A DNA stretch of 64,000 nt from Polynucleobacter sp. SHI8 (GCF_027944005.1 NZ_AP027204.1:620001-684000); one strand, 5' to 3'. Shown: positions 27,664 through 39,528, counted from the first letter of the stretch. The notes: a model not told the origin generated them from the letters alone. Program-made: numbers and translations.

Positions 27664-28959
27664 ATGACTTCACTCCATGATTTACATATTAAGCCTTTAA
27701 TTTTGGCTAATCTGAATGGTGCGAATTGGCATTTACAAGATTATGTAGCTAGAGGTGGATATTCTTCCTTACGTAAAATTTTGGAAGAAAAAATTACTCA
27801 AGATCAAGTCATCGCAACCGTCAAAGCATCAGGACTCAGAGGTCGAGGCGGTGCAGGATTTCCAACAGGACTGAAGTGGAGTTTTATGCCACGTCAATTG
27901 CCTGGAGATAAATATTTAGTTTGTAACTCAGATGAAGGTGAGCCGGGTACTTTTAAAGATCGTGACATCCTTCGCTACAATCCCCATGCCCTAATTGAAG
28001 GTATGGCTATTGCAGCATATGCAATGGGTATCCCAGTTGGGTATAACTATATCCATGGTGAGATCTGGAATGAATACGCTATCTTTGAAAATGCTCTAGA
28101 TGAAGCTAGAGCTGCAGGATTCTTAGGTGACAAGATCATGGGTTCCGAATTCTCCTTTCAATTACATGCGCATCATGGATATGGCGCATATATTTGTGGC
28201 GAAGAAACAGCCTTACTGGAATCATTAGAAGGTAAAAAAGGTCAACCACGCTTTAAACCACCATTTCCGGCGAGTTTTGGGTTGTATGGCAAACCAACAA
28301 CCATTAATAATACGGAAACCTTTGCCGCTGTGCCGTTCATCTTTGCAATCGGGGCTGATCAATACGCGCAGTTAGGTAAACCAAATAATGGTGGTACTAA
28401 GATTTTTTCAGTCTCAGGCGACGTCACTCGCCCAGGTAATTATGAAGTTCCACTAGGTACGTCATTTGCAAAGCTTTTAGAACTTGCTGGCGGCATGCGA
28501 GATGGTAAAAAAATTAAAGCGGTAATTCCGGGCGGTTCTTCAGCTCCCGTGATTCCTGGAGAGATGATGTTAGCGACGGATATGGACTATGACAGCATTG
28601 CAAAAGCTGGCTCCATGTTAGGTTCTGGAGCGGTGATAGTGATGGATGAGACCCGTTGTATGGTCAAGTCCTTATTAAGACTCTCTTATTTTTATCATGA
28701 AGAGTCTTGTGGGCAATGTACTCCATGTCGAGAAGGTACTGGATGGTTGTGGCGTATGGTCAATCGTATTGAGCATGGTCAAGGCCGTCCTGAGGATTTA
28801 GATTTGCTCAATGATGTTGCTGGCAACATTATGGGAAGAACGATTTGTGCTTTAGGTGACGCTGCTGCGATGCCTGTTCGAGGCATGTTGAAGCACTACA
28901 TGCCTGAGTTTGTGTATCACGTCGAGAATAAGCGTTGTCTTGTTCCGCAATATGTTTAA
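27664..28959 (+). CDS. nuoF: NADH-quinone oxidoreductase subunit F
   Basis: A 431-residue subunit holding the FMN, the NADH site and cluster N3. Seen: [18 protein letters not shown] (FMN/NADH binding), [30 protein letters not shown], and the cluster motif [15 protein letters not shown] with the fourth Cys in [11 protein letters not shown]. It starts three bases after the nuoE stop. Confidence 0.97.
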   Translation: MTSLHDLHIKPLILANLNGANWHLQDYVARGGYSSLRKILEEKITQDQVIATVKASGLRGRGGAGFPTGLKWSFMPRQLPGDKYLVCNSDEGEPGTFKDRDILRYNPHALIEGMAIAAYAMGIPVGYNYIHGEIWNEYAIFENALDEARAAGFLGDKIMGSEFSFQLHAHHGYGAYICGEETALLESLEGKKGQPRFKPPFPASFGLYGKPTTINNTETFAAVPFIFAIGADQYAQLGKPNNGGTKIFSVSGDVTRPGNYEVPLGTSFAKLLELAGGMRDGKKIKAVIPGGSSAPVIPGEMMLATDMDYDSIAKAGSMLGSGAVIVMDETRCMVKSLLRLSYFYHEESCGQCTPCREGTGWLWRMVNRIEHGQGRPEDLDLLNDVAGNIMGRTICALGDAAAMPVRGMLKHYMPEFVYHVENKRCLVPQYV

Positions 28960-28987
28960 TGATTAAAGATCAAAGTGAGTAAGCAGA

Positions 28988-31297
28988 ATGGTTGAAATTG
29001 AGATTGATGGCAAATTAGTCGAAGTCAAGGAAGGCTCAACGGTCATTCAAGCCGCGCAAAGCATTGGCACGTACATTCCGCATTTTTGTTATCACAAAAA
29101 ATTATCGATCGCGGCCAATTGCAGAATGTGTTTAGTTGAAGTTGAAAAAGCACCTAAACCAGTTCCGGCATGTGCTACACCAGTTAATAAAGGTATGAAG
29201 ATCTTTACTAGGTCTGAAAAAGCCGTTAATGCTCAAAAATCAGTGATGGAGTTTTTGCTGATTAATCATCCCTTAGATTGTCCGATTTGTGATCAAGGTG
29301 GTGAATGTCAATTACAAGATTTAACGATGGGTTATGGAAAATCAACCTCACGTTATCAAGAAGAAAAAAGAGTCGTGTTTCATAAAAATGTAGGACCATT
29401 GATTTCTATGGAAGAAATGAGCCGTTGTATACATTGCACGCGCTGCGTTCGCTTTGGGCAAGAAATTGCTGGCGTGATGGAACTTGGCATGTTGGGACGT
29501 GGGGAGCATTCAGAAATCACATCTTTTGTAGGTCAAACGGTGGATTCCGAGATGTCGGGCAATATGATTGATATCTGTCCAGTAGGTGCTTTAACTAGTA
29601 AGCCATTTAGATACGCTGCTAGAACATGGGAATTAGGTCGGAAAAAATCTTTAAGCCCGCACGACTCGATGGGGAGTAACACCATCATTCAAACGAAATC
29701 TGACCGTGTCATGCGTGTTGTGCCGTTTGAAAATGAAGCTATTAACGAATGTTGGATTTCTGATAAAGATCGCTTTGCTTATGAAGGTTTAAATAGTGAA
29801 GACCGTTTGCAACAACCACTGATTAAACAAAACGGTGAGTGGTTAGAAACTGATTGGCAGAGTGCTTTAGAATATGTTGCAAGTGGACTATCTGGCGTCA
29901 AAGCAGATCATACCGAGAAAGCGATTGCAGCGATTGCGCATCCGATGAGCTCTGTTGAAGAGCTTTATTTGTTACAAAAACTCATTAAAGATTTAGGTTC
30001 AGATGACGTTGAAACACGTCTGCGTCAAATAGATCCAACGAATGATATTGCAGTGCCTTGGTTAGGTCGTCCGATTGCAGAGCTAGAAAAATTACAAAAA
30101 GCTTTGATTATCGGGAGCTTTTTGCGTAAAGATCATCCACTCATTGCAACGCGTTTACGTAAAGCAACGAAAGCTGGTTTACAAGTTTTAAGGTTGGATA
30201 CAGGGGCTGATGATTGGTTCATGCCAGCGCAACCGATGACACTTGCACCCTCTATGTGGTTGAGCGCTCTGCAAGCCATTGCAACTGAAGTTGCAACAGC
30301 CAAATCCATCTCAGCACCTTTGAATGGTTCCCAAGGGAATGTACAAGCAGCAGTATTTGCACAGGCCTTATTAAGTGGTGAACAAAAATCGATTTTCATT
30401 GGTAATACAGCTCTAGCACATCCACAAGCAACTCAAATCGTAGCTTGGGCGCAGTGGATTGCCGATCAAACTGGCGCGACACTAGGTTTCCTTGGTGAAG
30501 GAGCAAATTTTGTTGGTGCAAAATTAGTTGGTGCAACGAGCCAAGGTATCCAGCCGATCTTAGACGGATCTAAAAAAGCAGTTGTCTTGTATCAAGTTGA
30601 ACCAAGTATGGACTTGGCAAATCCTGGCATAGCAAAAGAAGCCCTCCTACAAGCACAGACAGTCATTGCGATGAGTTCCTTTATATCGGATGATTTACTG
30701 GAACTGGCAGATGTGATTTTGCCCATCACGCCCTACAGTGAACAAGCTGGAACTTATATCAATATTGTTGGCGATGTACAAACAGTTCAAGCCTCTGTAA
30801 GACCTTTAGGTCAAGCTCGACCAGGATGGAAAGTACTTCGCGTATTAGGTGATTTACTCAAGTTAGATGGCTTCCAGTTCAATGCAGTAGATGAGGTAAT
30901 GAATGCGGCATTAGGTGGACTTGATATTCAAGCATCTTTATCGAATAAAACTCAAGTGAGTCTTGCACAAGGTCCATCACCTACGACAAATGGTGTCGAG
31001 CGCGTAGCAGATGTCCCAATTTACTTTACTGACTCGATTGTGCGTAGAGCACCATCTTTGCATTTGACTGTCGATAGTAAGAATGCCATGAAGGCAGGAC
31101 TATCACCAGACTTATTTGCCAAGTTTGAGCTCAAAGAGGGTGATGTGATCAAAGTTTCACAAGGAAATCATTCTGTTGTTTTACCGGCCACATTACAAAA
31201 AGGATTAGCCGCAGGAGTTATCAGAATTGCAACTGGAACACCAGCAAGTGCAGAACTTGGAAGTTCTTTTGGTGAATTAATCGTGGAGCGTGCTTGA
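28988..31297 (+). CDS. nuoG: NADH-quinone oxidoreductase subunit G
   Basis: A 769-residue iron-sulfur subunit. The N-terminal ferredoxin domain has the [2Fe-2S] ligands in the [18 protein letters not shown] stretch; [18 protein letters not shown] and the [18 protein letters not shown] region carry the [4Fe-4S] clusters N4 and N5 and their neighbours. The remainder is a molybdopterin-oxidoreductase-like domain with no cofactor expected. The length matches the Burkholderiales form. Confidence 0.96.
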   Translation: MVEIEIDGKLVEVKEGSTVIQAAQSIGTYIPHFCYHKKLSIAANCRMCLVEVEKAPKPVPACATPVNKGMKIFTRSEKAVNAQKSVMEFLLINHPLDCPICDQGGECQLQDLTMGYGKSTSRYQEEKRVVFHKNVGPLISMEEMSRCIHCTRCVRFGQEIAGVMELGMLGRGEHSEITSFVGQTVDSEMSGNMIDICPVGALTSKPFRYAARTWELGRKKSLSPHDSMGSNTIIQTKSDRVMRVVPFENEAINECWISDKDRFAYEGLNSEDRLQQPLIKQNGEWLETDWQSALEYVASGLSGVKADHTEKAIAAIAHPMSSVEELYLLQKLIKDLGSDDVETRLRQIDPTNDIAVPWLGRPIAELEKLQKALIIGSFLRKDHPLIATRLRKATKAGLQVLRLDTGADDWFMPAQPMTLAPSMWLSALQAIATEVATAKSISAPLNGSQGNVQAAVFAQALLSGEQKSIFIGNTALAHPQATQIVAWAQWIADQTGATLGFLGEGANFVGAKLVGATSQGIQPILDGSKKAVVLYQVEPSMDLANPGIAKEALLQAQTVIAMSSFISDDLLELADVILPITPYSEQAGTYINIVGDVQTVQASVRPLGQARPGWKVLRVLGDLLKLDGFQFNAVDEVMNAALGGLDIQASLSNKTQVSLAQGPSPTTNGVERVADVPIYFTDSIVRRAPSLHLTVDSKNAMKAGLSPDLFAKFELKEGDVIKVSQGNHSVVLPATLQKGLAAGVIRIATGTPASAELGSSFGELIVERA

Positions 31298-31298
31298 A

Positions 31299-32363
31299 AT
31301 GATTGAAACCATAACAACTCAAGGCGAAGCCATATTTGGTCAAGCATGGCCATTGGTGTGGGCGCTTTTACGTATCGTTATTATCGTTTTGCCGATGTTT
31401 GCCTGCGTTGCTTATCTTACCTTATGGGAACGTAAACTGATTGGTTGGATGCATACTCGGATGGGTCCTAACCGTGTGGGACCTTTAGGACTTTTACAGC
31501 CAATTGCCGATGCTTTGAAATTACTCCTAAAAGAAATCATCCAGCCGATTCGTGCGAATAAATTACTGTATATCGTGGGTCCTGTGATGGTGATTGCGCC
31601 TGCATTTGCAGCTTGGGCTGTAGTGCCATTTCAGGATGGTATGGTTCTCGCAGATGTGAATGCTGGACTACTCTATGTGATGGCAATTACTTCGGTAGGT
31701 GTTTACGGAGTGATACTCGCTGGTTGGGCATCGAATTCAAAATACGCATTCTTGGGCGCCATGCGGGCTTCAGCACAAATGGTTTCTTACGAAATCGCCA
31801 TGGGTTTTGCATTAGTTACCGTTTTAATGGTGACAGGATCCCTTAATCTTGGGGATATTGTCCGTTCACAATCGCAAGGTTTTTTTGCTTCTCATGGAAT
31901 TAATTTCTTATCTTGGAATTGGTTGCCATTACTACCGATGTTTATGATTTACTTTATTTCAGGAGTTGCTGAAACTAATCGTCACCCATTTGACGTTGTA
32001 GAAGGCGAATCTGAAATTGTGGCAGGTCACATGATTGAGTATTCAGGAATGGCATTTGCGATGTTCTTCCTTGCAGAGTATGCCAACATGATTTTGATTA
32101 CGACCATGTGCGCAACCTTATTCTTGGGTGGTTGGTTACCAATTTTAGACTTACCCATACTGAGAGACATTCCAGGATTTTTCTGGTTATTTGCTAAAAC
32201 TTTTATTCTCTTATCGATTTTTATTTGGTTAAGAGCTTCATTGCCTAGGTATCGTTACGATCAAATTATGCGTTTGGGATGGAAAGTATTTATACCCTTA
32301 TCCGTTTTTTGGGTTGTCGTTGTTGGCGCATGGATTGTTTCACCATGGAGTGTTTGGAAATAA
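31299..32363 (+). CDS. nuoH: NADH-quinone oxidoreductase subunit H
   Basis: A 354-residue membrane subunit with eight or so helices, joining the quinone site to the membrane arm. Seen: [50 protein letters not shown] and [18 protein letters not shown]. The ATG at 31299 is one base past the nuoG stop, with GGAG upstream. Confidence 0.97.
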   Translation: MIETITTQGEAIFGQAWPLVWALLRIVIIVLPMFACVAYLTLWERKLIGWMHTRMGPNRVGPLGLLQPIADALKLLLKEIIQPIRANKLLYIVGPVMVIAPAFAAWAVVPFQDGMVLADVNAGLLYVMAITSVGVYGVILAGWASNSKYAFLGAMRASAQMVSYEIAMGFALVTVLMVTGSLNLGDIVRSQSQGFFASHGINFLSWNWLPLLPMFMIYFISGVAETNRHPFDVVEGESEIVAGHMIEYSGMAFAMFFLAEYANMILITTMCATLFLGGWLPILDLPILRDIPGFFWLFAKTFILLSIFIWLRASLPRYRYDQIMRLGWKVFIPLSVFWVVVVGAWIVSPWSVWK

Positions 32364-32390
32364 TGACGCTCTACACTACAGGAACCACAA

Positions 32391-32882
32391 ATGTTAAATA
32401 ATGTCCGCGAATTTTTAAACAGCTTACTTCTGAAGGAAGTGTTTAAAGGCATGGGTCTTACAGGTCGTTATTTGTTTGCGCCGAAGACTACGATTCAGTA
32501 TCCGGAAGAAAAAACACCGATGTCACCACGTTTTCGCGGATTGCATGCGTTGCGTCGTTACCCTAACGGTGAAGAACGTTGTATTGCCTGCAAAATGTGT
32601 GAAGCAGTTTGCCCAGCGATGGCAATCACGATTGAATCAGACTTACGTGACGACGGTACACGCCGCACATCACGCTATGACATTGATTTAACCAAGTGTA
32701 TTTTTTGCGGTTTTTGTGAAGAGGCTTGTCCAGTTGATGCGATTGTAGAGACACACATTCATGAATATCATGGCGAAAAGCGTGGTGATTTGTACTTTAC
32801 AAAAGATATGTTACTAGCAGTTGGTGATCAGTTTGAAAAAGAAATTGCAGCGAATAAAACAGCAGATGCAAAGTATCGATAA
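32391..32882 (+). CDS. nuoI: NADH-quinone oxidoreductase subunit I
   Basis: A 163-residue ferredoxin-like subunit with two [4Fe-4S] clusters (N6a and N6b). Ligands: Cys64, 67, 70 and 74 ([12 protein letters not shown]), and Cys103, 106, 109 and 113 ([12 protein letters not shown]). It wires the peripheral arm to NuoB. Confidence 0.97.
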   Translation: MLNNVREFLNSLLLKEVFKGMGLTGRYLFAPKTTIQYPEEKTPMSPRFRGLHALRRYPNGEERCIACKMCEAVCPAMAITIESDLRDDGTRRTSRYDIDLTKCIFCGFCEEACPVDAIVETHIHEYHGEKRGDLYFTKDMLLAVGDQFEKEIAANKTADAKYR

Positions 32883-32890
32883 GAATAAAA

Positions 32891-33523
32891 ATGATGAACT
32901 TCAATCCTACCTTAATATTTTTCTATAGCTTTGCCGCAGTGCTTGTACTATCAGCATTAAAAGTGATTACAGCAAAAAATCCTGTCCATGCAGCCTTGTT
33001 TTTAGTCTTGGCATTTTTTAATGCAGCTGGTATTTGGATGTTGTTAGAAGCCGAATTTTTATCTATTGCGCTCATCTTGGTCTATGTTGGTGCTGTGATG
33101 GTTTTATTCCTGTTTGTGGTGATGATGCTCGATTTAGATATTGCGCACTTGCGAAATCAATTTAAACAGTTCATACCTGTAGCCTCCTTAGTTGGCGCCG
33201 TAATTGTTGCTGAAATGACATTAGTTTTAGTGAGAGGCTTTATTGGTACCGTTAATCCATTACCAAAGACCACCCCAGAAGGCGAAAGTAATTCCATGAG
33301 TCTTGGCAAGATGATTTATGGGGACTATGTGTTTAATTTTGAAATTGCAGGAATTATTCTGCTTGTTGCAATTATTGCCGCCGTTGCCTTGACACTTCGT
33401 CGTCGTAAAGATCATAAGACACAAGATATTGCTTCACAGATTCGCACCAATCCTGCAGATCGAGTCAGGATTGTATCGATGGAGTCAGAAAATGAGAATC
33501 GTCAGACTGGAAAAAAATCATGA
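32891..33523 (+). CDS. nuoJ: NADH-quinone oxidoreductase subunit J
   Basis: A 210-residue membrane subunit with five helices. Seen: [20 protein letters not shown] and [17 protein letters not shown], the latter being the conserved helix 3 with its pi-bulge. The basic tail after residue 170 is variable. It overlaps nuoK by ATGA. Two adjacent ATG codons could serve as start. Confidence 0.95.
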   Translation: MMNFNPTLIFFYSFAAVLVLSALKVITAKNPVHAALFLVLAFFNAAGIWMLLEAEFLSIALILVYVGAVMVLFLFVVMMLDLDIAHLRNQFKQFIPVASLVGAVIVAEMTLVLVRGFIGTVNPLPKTTPEGESNSMSLGKMIYGDYVFNFEIAGIILLVAIIAAVALTLRRRKDHKTQDIASQIRTNPADRVRIVSMESENENRQTGKKS

Positions 33524-33825
33524 TTACACTCGCTCATTATTTAGTCTTGGCTGCCATGTTATTTGCCATTGGCATCATTGGTATCTTTTTAAATCGTAAA
33601 AACATCATTGTGTTATTGATGTCTATTGAGTTGATGCTTCTTGCCGTCAATACTAATTTCATTGCATTCTCGCATTATTGGGGCGATATGCTAGGTCAAG
33701 TATTTGTCTTTTTTATTTTGACAGTTGCTGCGGCAGAAGCTGCTATAGGACTAGCTATCTTAGTGATTCTATTCCGAAGCAGTGATACCGTCAGTACAGA
33801 AGATCTTGGACAGTTAAAAGGTTAA
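33520..33825 (+). CDS. nuoK: NADH-quinone oxidoreductase subunit K
   Basis: A 101-residue three-helix subunit, similar to MrpC. Seen: [20 protein letters not shown] with the conserved membrane Glu, and [20 protein letters not shown] with the second. It overlaps nuoJ by four bases. Confidence 0.96.
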   Translation: MITLAHYLVLAAMLFAIGIIGIFLNRKNIIVLLMSIELMLLAVNTNFIAFSHYWGDMLGQVFVFFILTVAAAEAAIGLAILVILFRSSDTVSTEDLGQLKG

Positions 33826-33849
33826 TAGGGCTATTCGATAGAAAACATC

Positions 33850-35889
33850 ATGACGTCAACATTAAATCCCTCTCTATTAATACTTATTCCCATGGCGCCG
33901 TTGATTGGTGCGATATTAGCCGGTTTTTTGGGCACCAAATTCATGGGCAATCAACTTGGTAGAACAGCCTGCCACCGGATTACGATTCTTGGCGTTGCGA
34001 TTGCTTGCGGTTTATCGATTTATGTATTGACCCAAGTGATGGCTGGAGCTCGTTTTAACGGCAATTTGTATGAGTGGATGCGTTTTGGTGATGAGCTGGT
34101 CCTTAATATTGGATTTTTAATCGATCCACTATCGGCGATGATGATGGTCGTCGTCACTTTTGTCTCACTCATGGTGCATATTTACACGATTGGTTACATG
34201 CATGAGGATGAGGGGTATAACCGTTTCTTCTCCTATATTTCATTATTCACATTTGCAATGTTGATGCTGGTGATGAGTAATAATTTCCTACAACTCTTCT
34301 TTGGATGGGAAGCAGTAGGATTAGTCTCCTATTTACTGATTGGTTTTTGGTATACCAAGCCAACAGCGATTTTTGCCAATATGAAAGCCTTTTTAGTCAA
34401 TCGTGTCGGTGACTTTGGCTTCATACTGGGTATTGGATTGATCTTTGCAAATACTGGCACAATGGATTATCAAACGGCGTTTGGCCAAGCGCAAAATATT
34501 GCAGCCCAAACATTACCAGGCACGAGTTGGGAATTAATGACCGTTGCTTGTATTTGTTTATTCATCGGGGCTATGGGTAAATCTGCACAGTTCCCCTTGC
34601 ATGTTTGGCTCCCTGATTCGATGGAAGGTCCAACACCTATTTCAGCGTTGATTCATGCTGCGACCATGGTTACGGCTGGTATTTTCATGGTGTCGCGGAT
34701 GTCACCATTCTTTGAGTTATCTGACACCGCACTTTCATTCATCTTAATTATTGGTTCGATTACCGCCTTGTTCATGGGTTTTTTAGGTATCGTCCAAACG
34801 GATATCAAGCGAGTTGTGGCTTATTCAACATTGTCCCAGTTAGGATATATGACCGTTGCCTTAGGAGTTTCGGCTTATCCAGTCGCGATTTTTCACTTAA
34901 TGACCCATGCGTTCTTCAAAGCACTCCTATTCCTTGGAGCGGGTAGTGTGATTATGGGAATGCATCATGATCAAGACATGCGTAATATGGGTGGCCTCAG
35001 AAAATATATGCCGATTACTTGGATTACCTCACTGATTGGAAGTCTAGCCCTCATTGGAACCCCATTCTTTTCAGGTTTTTACTCAAAGGACTCCATTATT
35101 GAAGCAGTTGCCGAGAGCCACATTTATGGCTCAGGTTTTGCTTATTTCGCCGTTATGGCAGGGGTCTTTGTAACCGCTTTTTACTCATTTAGAATGTACT
35201 TCTTAGTCTTCCATGGCAAAGAGCGCTTTGGGCATGCTCATGATGATCATAGCCATAGCGATGACCATCACCATCACGGGTTAGCTCCCGGGCAAAAGCC
35301 ACATGAGTCTCCGTTAGTTGTTACCTTGCCACTGATTCTATTAGCAATACCTTCGGTCTTTATTGGTTACATTGCGATTGAGCCGATGTTATATGGTGGA
35401 TTTTTTGACCAGTCAATTTTCATTGATGCCAAGGCTCATCCAGCAATGGAAGAGTTAGAAGGGGCCTTTCATGGAGCATTCAATATGGTGGTTCATTCTT
35501 TGACATCGCCTGTTTTATGGTTAGCCATAGCCGGGGTAGCAACCGCAGCGATTTTCTATCTAGTCAAGCCAGAGATTCCTGCAAAGATTGCTGAAATCTT
35601 TGCACCACTCAAAAAAGTGTTGGACAACAAATATTATTTAGACGATTTCAACCAAGCTGTATTTGGTCGTGGTGCACAGATCATCGGTAATGGATTTTGG
35701 AAGTTAGGTGATCAAGCTGCTATTGATGGATTTATTGTCAATGGGAGTGCGAAGGTCGTTGATTGGTTCTCCAAATTAGTTCGACATTTTCAATCTGGGT
35801 ATTTATATCATTACGCCTTTGCCATGATTATTGGCGTAGTAGGTTTGATTGCTTGGATACTTTTCACCCATTTGGGTTCAATTCAATAA
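33850..35889 (+). CDS. nuoL: NADH-quinone oxidoreductase subunit L
   Basis: A 679-residue antiporter-like proton-pumping subunit with the long lateral helix at the C terminus. Seen: FFGWEAVGLVSYLLIGFWY, KSAQFPLHVWLPDSMEGPTP and HAATMVTAGIFM, with the key Lys, Glu and His residues. A loop at about 462-477 is rich in His and Asp (eight His in about 16 residues), possibly metal-binding or only a flexible linker. The rest is conserved. Confidence 0.96.
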   Translation: MTSTLNPSLLILIPMAPLIGAILAGFLGTKFMGNQLGRTACHRITILGVAIACGLSIYVLTQVMAGARFNGNLYEWMRFGDELVLNIGFLIDPLSAMMMVVVTFVSLMVHIYTIGYMHEDEGYNRFFSYISLFTFAMLMLVMSNNFLQLFFGWEAVGLVSYLLIGFWYTKPTAIFANMKAFLVNRVGDFGFILGIGLIFANTGTMDYQTAFGQAQNIAAQTLPGTSWELMTVACICLFIGAMGKSAQFPLHVWLPDSMEGPTPISALIHAATMVTAGIFMVSRMSPFFELSDTALSFILIIGSITALFMGFLGIVQTDIKRVVAYSTLSQLGYMTVALGVSAYPVAIFHLMTHAFFKALLFLGAGSVIMGMHHDQDMRNMGGLRKYMPITWITSLIGSLALIGTPFFSGFYSKDSIIEAVAESHIYGSGFAYFAVMAGVFVTAFYSFRMYFLVFHGKERFGHAHDDHSHSDDHHHHGLAPGQKPHESPLVVTLPLILLAIPSVFIGYIAIEPMLYGGFFDQSIFIDAKAHPAMEELEGAFHGAFNMVVHSLTSPVLWLAIAGVATAAIFYLVKPEIPAKIAEIFAPLKKVLDNKYYLDDFNQAVFGRGAQIIGNGFWKLGDQAAIDGFIVNGSAKVVDWFSKLVRHFQSGYLYHYAFAMIIGVVGLIAWILFTHLGSIQ

Positions 35890-35899
35890 GCGGCCAGTT

Positions 35900-37366
35900 A
35901 TGATTTTATCTTTAGCAATTTGGATGCCGATTGTATTCGGAGTATTGATTTTAGGAAGTGGTTCTGACACCAATAAGTCCTATGTCCGTTGGATGGCATT
36001 ATTTGCAGCGACCTTAAGTTTTATCATTACGCTTCCGCTCATTACAGATTTTGATACGGCGAGTGCTGGTATGCAGTTTGTTGAAAACATTCCATGGGTT
36101 CAGCGTTATGACCTAAATTACTATTTGGGTGTTGACGGAATCTCTGTTTGGTTTGTTGTTCTCACCTCTTTCATTACAGTGATTGTTATTCTTGCCGGTT
36201 GGGAAGTCATTCAGGATCGTGTTGCGCAGTATATGGCAGCATTTTTAATTTTGTCAGGCTTAATGATTGGTGTATTTTCAGCCTTAGATGGTTTGCTGTT
36301 CTATGTGTTCTTTGAAGCTACACTGATTCCGATGTACATCATCATTGGTGTATGGGGTGGTAAGAAAAGAATCTATGCAGCATTTAAATTCTTTTTGTAT
36401 ACCTTGCTTGGGTCGCTTCTCACGTTGATTGCGATTTTGTATTTATATAACGCAACAGACTCTTTTAATATTCTTGAGTGGCATCAGGCACAACTTAATT
36501 TCACAGAACAGTTATTGATATTCTTTGCATTCTTAATGGCGTTTGCAGTGAAGGTCCCCATGTGGCCGGTACACACTTGGTTGCCAGATGCGCACGTTGA
36601 AGCTCCAACAGGCGGTTCGATTGTCTTAGCTGCGATTATGCTGAAGTTGGGAGCTTATGGCTTCTTAAGATTCTCATTACCTATTGCACCAGATGCCAGC
36701 ATTTATTTGGGACCATTTATCATTGCTTTATCTTTGATTGCTGTTATTTACGTTGGTTTGGTAGCTCTTGTACAAAAAGATATGAAAAAATTGGTGGCAT
36801 ATTCCTCGATCGCTCATATGGGTTTTGTGACCTTAGGATTTTTCATTTTTAACCAGATGGGACTTGAAGGTGGGATTATTCAAATGATTTCACACGGATT
36901 TATTTCTGGCGCGATGTTTTTCTCCATTGGGGTTTTATATGACCGGATGCACACTCGTGAAATCGCGGATTACGGTGGTGTCGTAAACACAATGCCGCGC
37001 TTTGCAGTGTTTGCCGTTTTGTTTGCGATGGCTAATTGCGGTTTACCTGCAACTTCAGGATTTATTGGTGAGTTTATGGTCATACTTGGTGCGATTGATT
37101 ATGATTTCACGATTGGAGTACTTGCTTCTACCGCGCTCATCCTTGGAGCTGCCTATTCATTATGGATGACTAAAAGAGTGTTTTTTGGCGCCGTGACTAA
37201 TGATCATGTTGCTCAATTAACTGATATCAATGCAAGAGAGTATCTCATTCTTGGAATACTAGCGATATTAACCATTGGTATGGGCGTTTATCCAAAGCCT
37301 TTCACCGATATTATTCATCCAGCGGCGGTTGAGTTACTCAAGCATGTCGCGATGACAAAGATTTAA
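35900..37366 (+). CDS. nuoM: NADH-quinone oxidoreductase subunit M
   Basis: A 488-residue antiporter-like proton-pumping subunit. Seen: FFEATLIPMYIIIGVWGG with the conserved Glu, AVKVPMWPVHTWLPDAHVEA and GSIVLAAIMLKLGAYGFLRF. Translation is placed at ATG 35900, 11 bases after the nuoL stop; the frame is open further upstream but there overlaps nuoL. Confidence 0.96.
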   Translation: MILSLAIWMPIVFGVLILGSGSDTNKSYVRWMALFAATLSFIITLPLITDFDTASAGMQFVENIPWVQRYDLNYYLGVDGISVWFVVLTSFITVIVILAGWEVIQDRVAQYMAAFLILSGLMIGVFSALDGLLFYVFFEATLIPMYIIIGVWGGKKRIYAAFKFFLYTLLGSLLTLIAILYLYNATDSFNILEWHQAQLNFTEQLLIFFAFLMAFAVKVPMWPVHTWLPDAHVEAPTGGSIVLAAIMLKLGAYGFLRFSLPIAPDASIYLGPFIIALSLIAVIYVGLVALVQKDMKKLVAYSSIAHMGFVTLGFFIFNQMGLEGGIIQMISHGFISGAMFFSIGVLYDRMHTREIADYGGVVNTMPRFAVFAVLFAMANCGLPATSGFIGEFMVILGAIDYDFTIGVLASTALILGAAYSLWMTKRVFFGAVTNDHVAQLTDINAREYLILGILAILTIGMGVYPKPFTDIIHPAAVELLKHVAMTKI

Positions 37367-37381
37367 AGAACTGGAACTAGC

Positions 37382-38866
37382 ATGCAAGCCATTGACTTAT
37401 TAGAAATTTTGCCCGAGTTAATTTTATTACTCGTAATTTGTTTCATTTTATTAGTTACGCCATTCTTTAAAGAAAAAGAAGTAAATGATGACGATGTATT
37501 TTTCACTCCAAATGCAGCTAGTTTTGCTTATCAATTAACAATTCTGACATTACTTGTATTAGCAATCATGTTTGCGATGCGGGTGAGTGATGTACCTATG
37601 CGCATCATGAATGGTTTGTACATTGTTGATCCATTTTCAAACGTCTTAAAATCCGTGTCTGCGATTGCAGTGATGGTGACACTCATTTATTCAAAACAAT
37701 ATTTAATCGATCGTCAACTCTTTAGAATAGACTACATTGCACTTGTCTTATTGGCTTTGCTGGGACAGTTCGTAATGATTTCAGGCGCGAATATGTTGAC
37801 CCTCTATCTGGGCCTCGAGTTACTCGCCTTATCGACGTATACATTAACTGCTATGCGCCCGAACTTTCCTAGAGGCATTGAAGCTGGCATGAAATACTTC
37901 ATTTTAGGAGCCTTATCATCGGGGTTCTTGCTGTATGGGATGTCCATGATTTATGGTGCTACAGGCTCATTAGATTTAGACGATATTTTGCGTAACACCA
38001 GCAATGATGCTGTGATGCACTTAGTGCTTTCTTTTGGTATTGTGTTTTTGCTTGCAGGCCTTGCATTTAAATTAGGCGCAGCACCATTTCATATGTGGGT
38101 ACCTGATGTCTATGATGGGGCGCCGACATCTGTCACCCTGTTAATAGGTGGAGCACCTAAAATCGCTGCCTTTGCAATTACCTTTAGATTATTAGTTGGT
38201 GGTTTACAAAATCTGGATGTGGATTGGCAACCGATTTTAATTTTCTTATCCGTTACGTCATTAATCGTTGGAAACTTAACGGCAATTGCTCAAACCAACA
38301 TTAAACGGATGTTGGCTTATTCAACGATTTCTCATATGGGATTTATGCTGCTTGGATTCCTTTGTGTATATGATGAGCTTGCATACAGCGCTTCTTTCTT
38401 TTATGCCGTCACTTATGTTTTGTCCACACTCGGCACCTTTGGCCTGTTGATGATTTTGTCGAAAAAAGGTTTTGAATGTGAAACCATAGATGACTTAAAG
38501 GGTCTTAACCGCCGCAGTCCATTACTGGCCTTCATTATGTTGTTGCTCATGTTCTCCTTAGCGGGTATTCCACCAACAGTTGGATTTATTGCAAAATTAT
38601 CTATCTTGGATTCTTTGGTTGATGCAGGATATCTTGGCTTAGCCATATTTGCCGTTATGGCATCTTTAGTCGGCGCGTTTTACTATTTGCGTGTTGTAAA
38701 AACAATGTATTTTGAAGAGCCAACGGATAATAGTGTAATTACTGGGCAGGGATTTGCAAAAGGAATATTGACTATTAACGGGATTTTTATCCTTTTAGCA
38801 GGCATCTTCCCTGCATTCCTTACAACACTTTGTTTACAGGCCATGAGAACATCTCTGCAGGGCTGA
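37382..38866 (+). CDS. nuoN: NADH-quinone oxidoreductase subunit N
   Basis: A 494-residue antiporter-like subunit, last of the complex I set. Seen: [40 protein letters not shown] and [19 protein letters not shown]. The stop TGA overlaps the ATG of the following NUDIX gene (ATGATG-type junction at 38864-38868), so that gene belongs to the same transcript. Confidence 0.96.
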   Translation: MQAIDLLEILPELILLLVICFILLVTPFFKEKEVNDDDVFFTPNAASFAYQLTILTLLVLAIMFAMRVSDVPMRIMNGLYIVDPFSNVLKSVSAIAVMVTLIYSKQYLIDRQLFRIDYIALVLLALLGQFVMISGANMLTLYLGLELLALSTYTLTAMRPNFPRGIEAGMKYFILGALSSGFLLYGMSMIYGATGSLDLDDILRNTSNDAVMHLVLSFGIVFLLAGLAFKLGAAPFHMWVPDVYDGAPTSVTLLIGGAPKIAAFAITFRLLVGGLQNLDVDWQPILIFLSVTSLIVGNLTAIAQTNIKRMLAYSTISHMGFMLLGFLCVYDELAYSASFFYAVTYVLSTLGTFGLLMILSKKGFECETIDDLKGLNRRSPLLAFIMLLLMFSLAGIPPTVGFIAKLSILDSLVDAGYLGLAIFAVMASLVGAFYYLRVVKTMYFEEPTDNSVITGQGFAKGILTINGIFILLAGIFPAFLTTLCLQAMRTSLQG

Positions 38867-39456
38867 TGGCAACGAGTTTCCCATTGATTCCCAATCTTGA
38901 CGATTTGCCCGAGGGTGATGAGCATCTTCGTGAAGTGACTGTAGAGTCAAAGTCTGTTTATGAAGGTTACTACTTGAAATTGATTCAAGATCAGGTTCAG
39001 TTACCCAATCGTCAAACTGCAGGTAGAGAGTACCTCATCCATCCCGGAGCAGTTGCCATAGTACCGATATTGCCAGATGGCAGAGTCTTACTCGAGAGGC
39101 AGTATCGCTATCCCTTACATCAAGCTTTTATCGAAATACCTGCTGGAAAATTAGATCTAAGTGAGAACACACTCACTTGTGCAAAGCGGGAGTTGCAAGA
39201 AGAAACTGGTTTTATTGCGAAGGAGTGGTATTTTTTAGGAAAGATACACCCGATTATTTCGCACTCCACTGAATTTATTGATATTTATGTAGCTAAAGAT
39301 TTAGAAATGACCCAAGCCAGCCTAGATGACGGTGAGTTTTTAGACATTTTTGGTGCTTCTTTAAAAGAAATCCACGAATGGATTAAAGAAGGAAAAATAA
39401 CTGACGTTAAAACTATTATCAGCTTCTATTGGCTTCAAGAGTTTAATAGTCGTTAA
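38866..39456 (+). CDS. NUDIX hydrolase, ADP-ribose pyrophosphatase type
   Basis: A 196-residue NUDIX protein. The box runs from PAGKLDLSENTLTCAKRELQ into EETGF, with all conserved Gly, Glu, Arg and Glu residues. The upstream GRVLLERQYRYPLHQAFIEIP segment and overall size match ADP-ribose pyrophosphatases (NudF-like). It would turn ADP-ribose into AMP and ribose 5-phosphate, fitting the NADH-related operon. ATG 38866 overlaps the nuoN stop. Confidence 0.9.
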   Translation: MATSFPLIPNLDDLPEGDEHLREVTVESKSVYEGYYLKLIQDQVQLPNRQTAGREYLIHPGAVAIVPILPDGRVLLERQYRYPLHQAFIEIPAGKLDLSENTLTCAKRELQEETGFIAKEWYFLGKIHPIISHSTEFIDIYVAKDLEMTQASLDDGEFLDIFGASLKEIHEWIKEGKITDVKTIISFYWLQEFNSR

Positions 39457-39461
39457 ATCAA

Positions 39462-39490
39462 TCATATTCTATTATTTAAATAGAATATGA
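39462..39490. repeat. AT-rich perfect inverted repeat after the nuo operon
   Basis: Arms TCATATTCTATT (39462-39473) and AATAGAATATGA (39479-39490) are perfectly complementary over 12 bases around a 5-base loop. No T tract follows. It may be an operator for DUF1178, a weak terminator, or an mRNA-end stabiliser. Confidence 0.5.
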
Positions 39491-39528
39491 ATTAGTGTCA
39501 TAATTTAGAATAAATATTAATTTGAAAT

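Noticed and set aside
35230..35282. His-rich stretch in nuoL as a tag or assembly artefact
   Set aside because: The reading frame continues cleanly, codons are mixed, and the stretch lies in a loop where length variation is tolerated.
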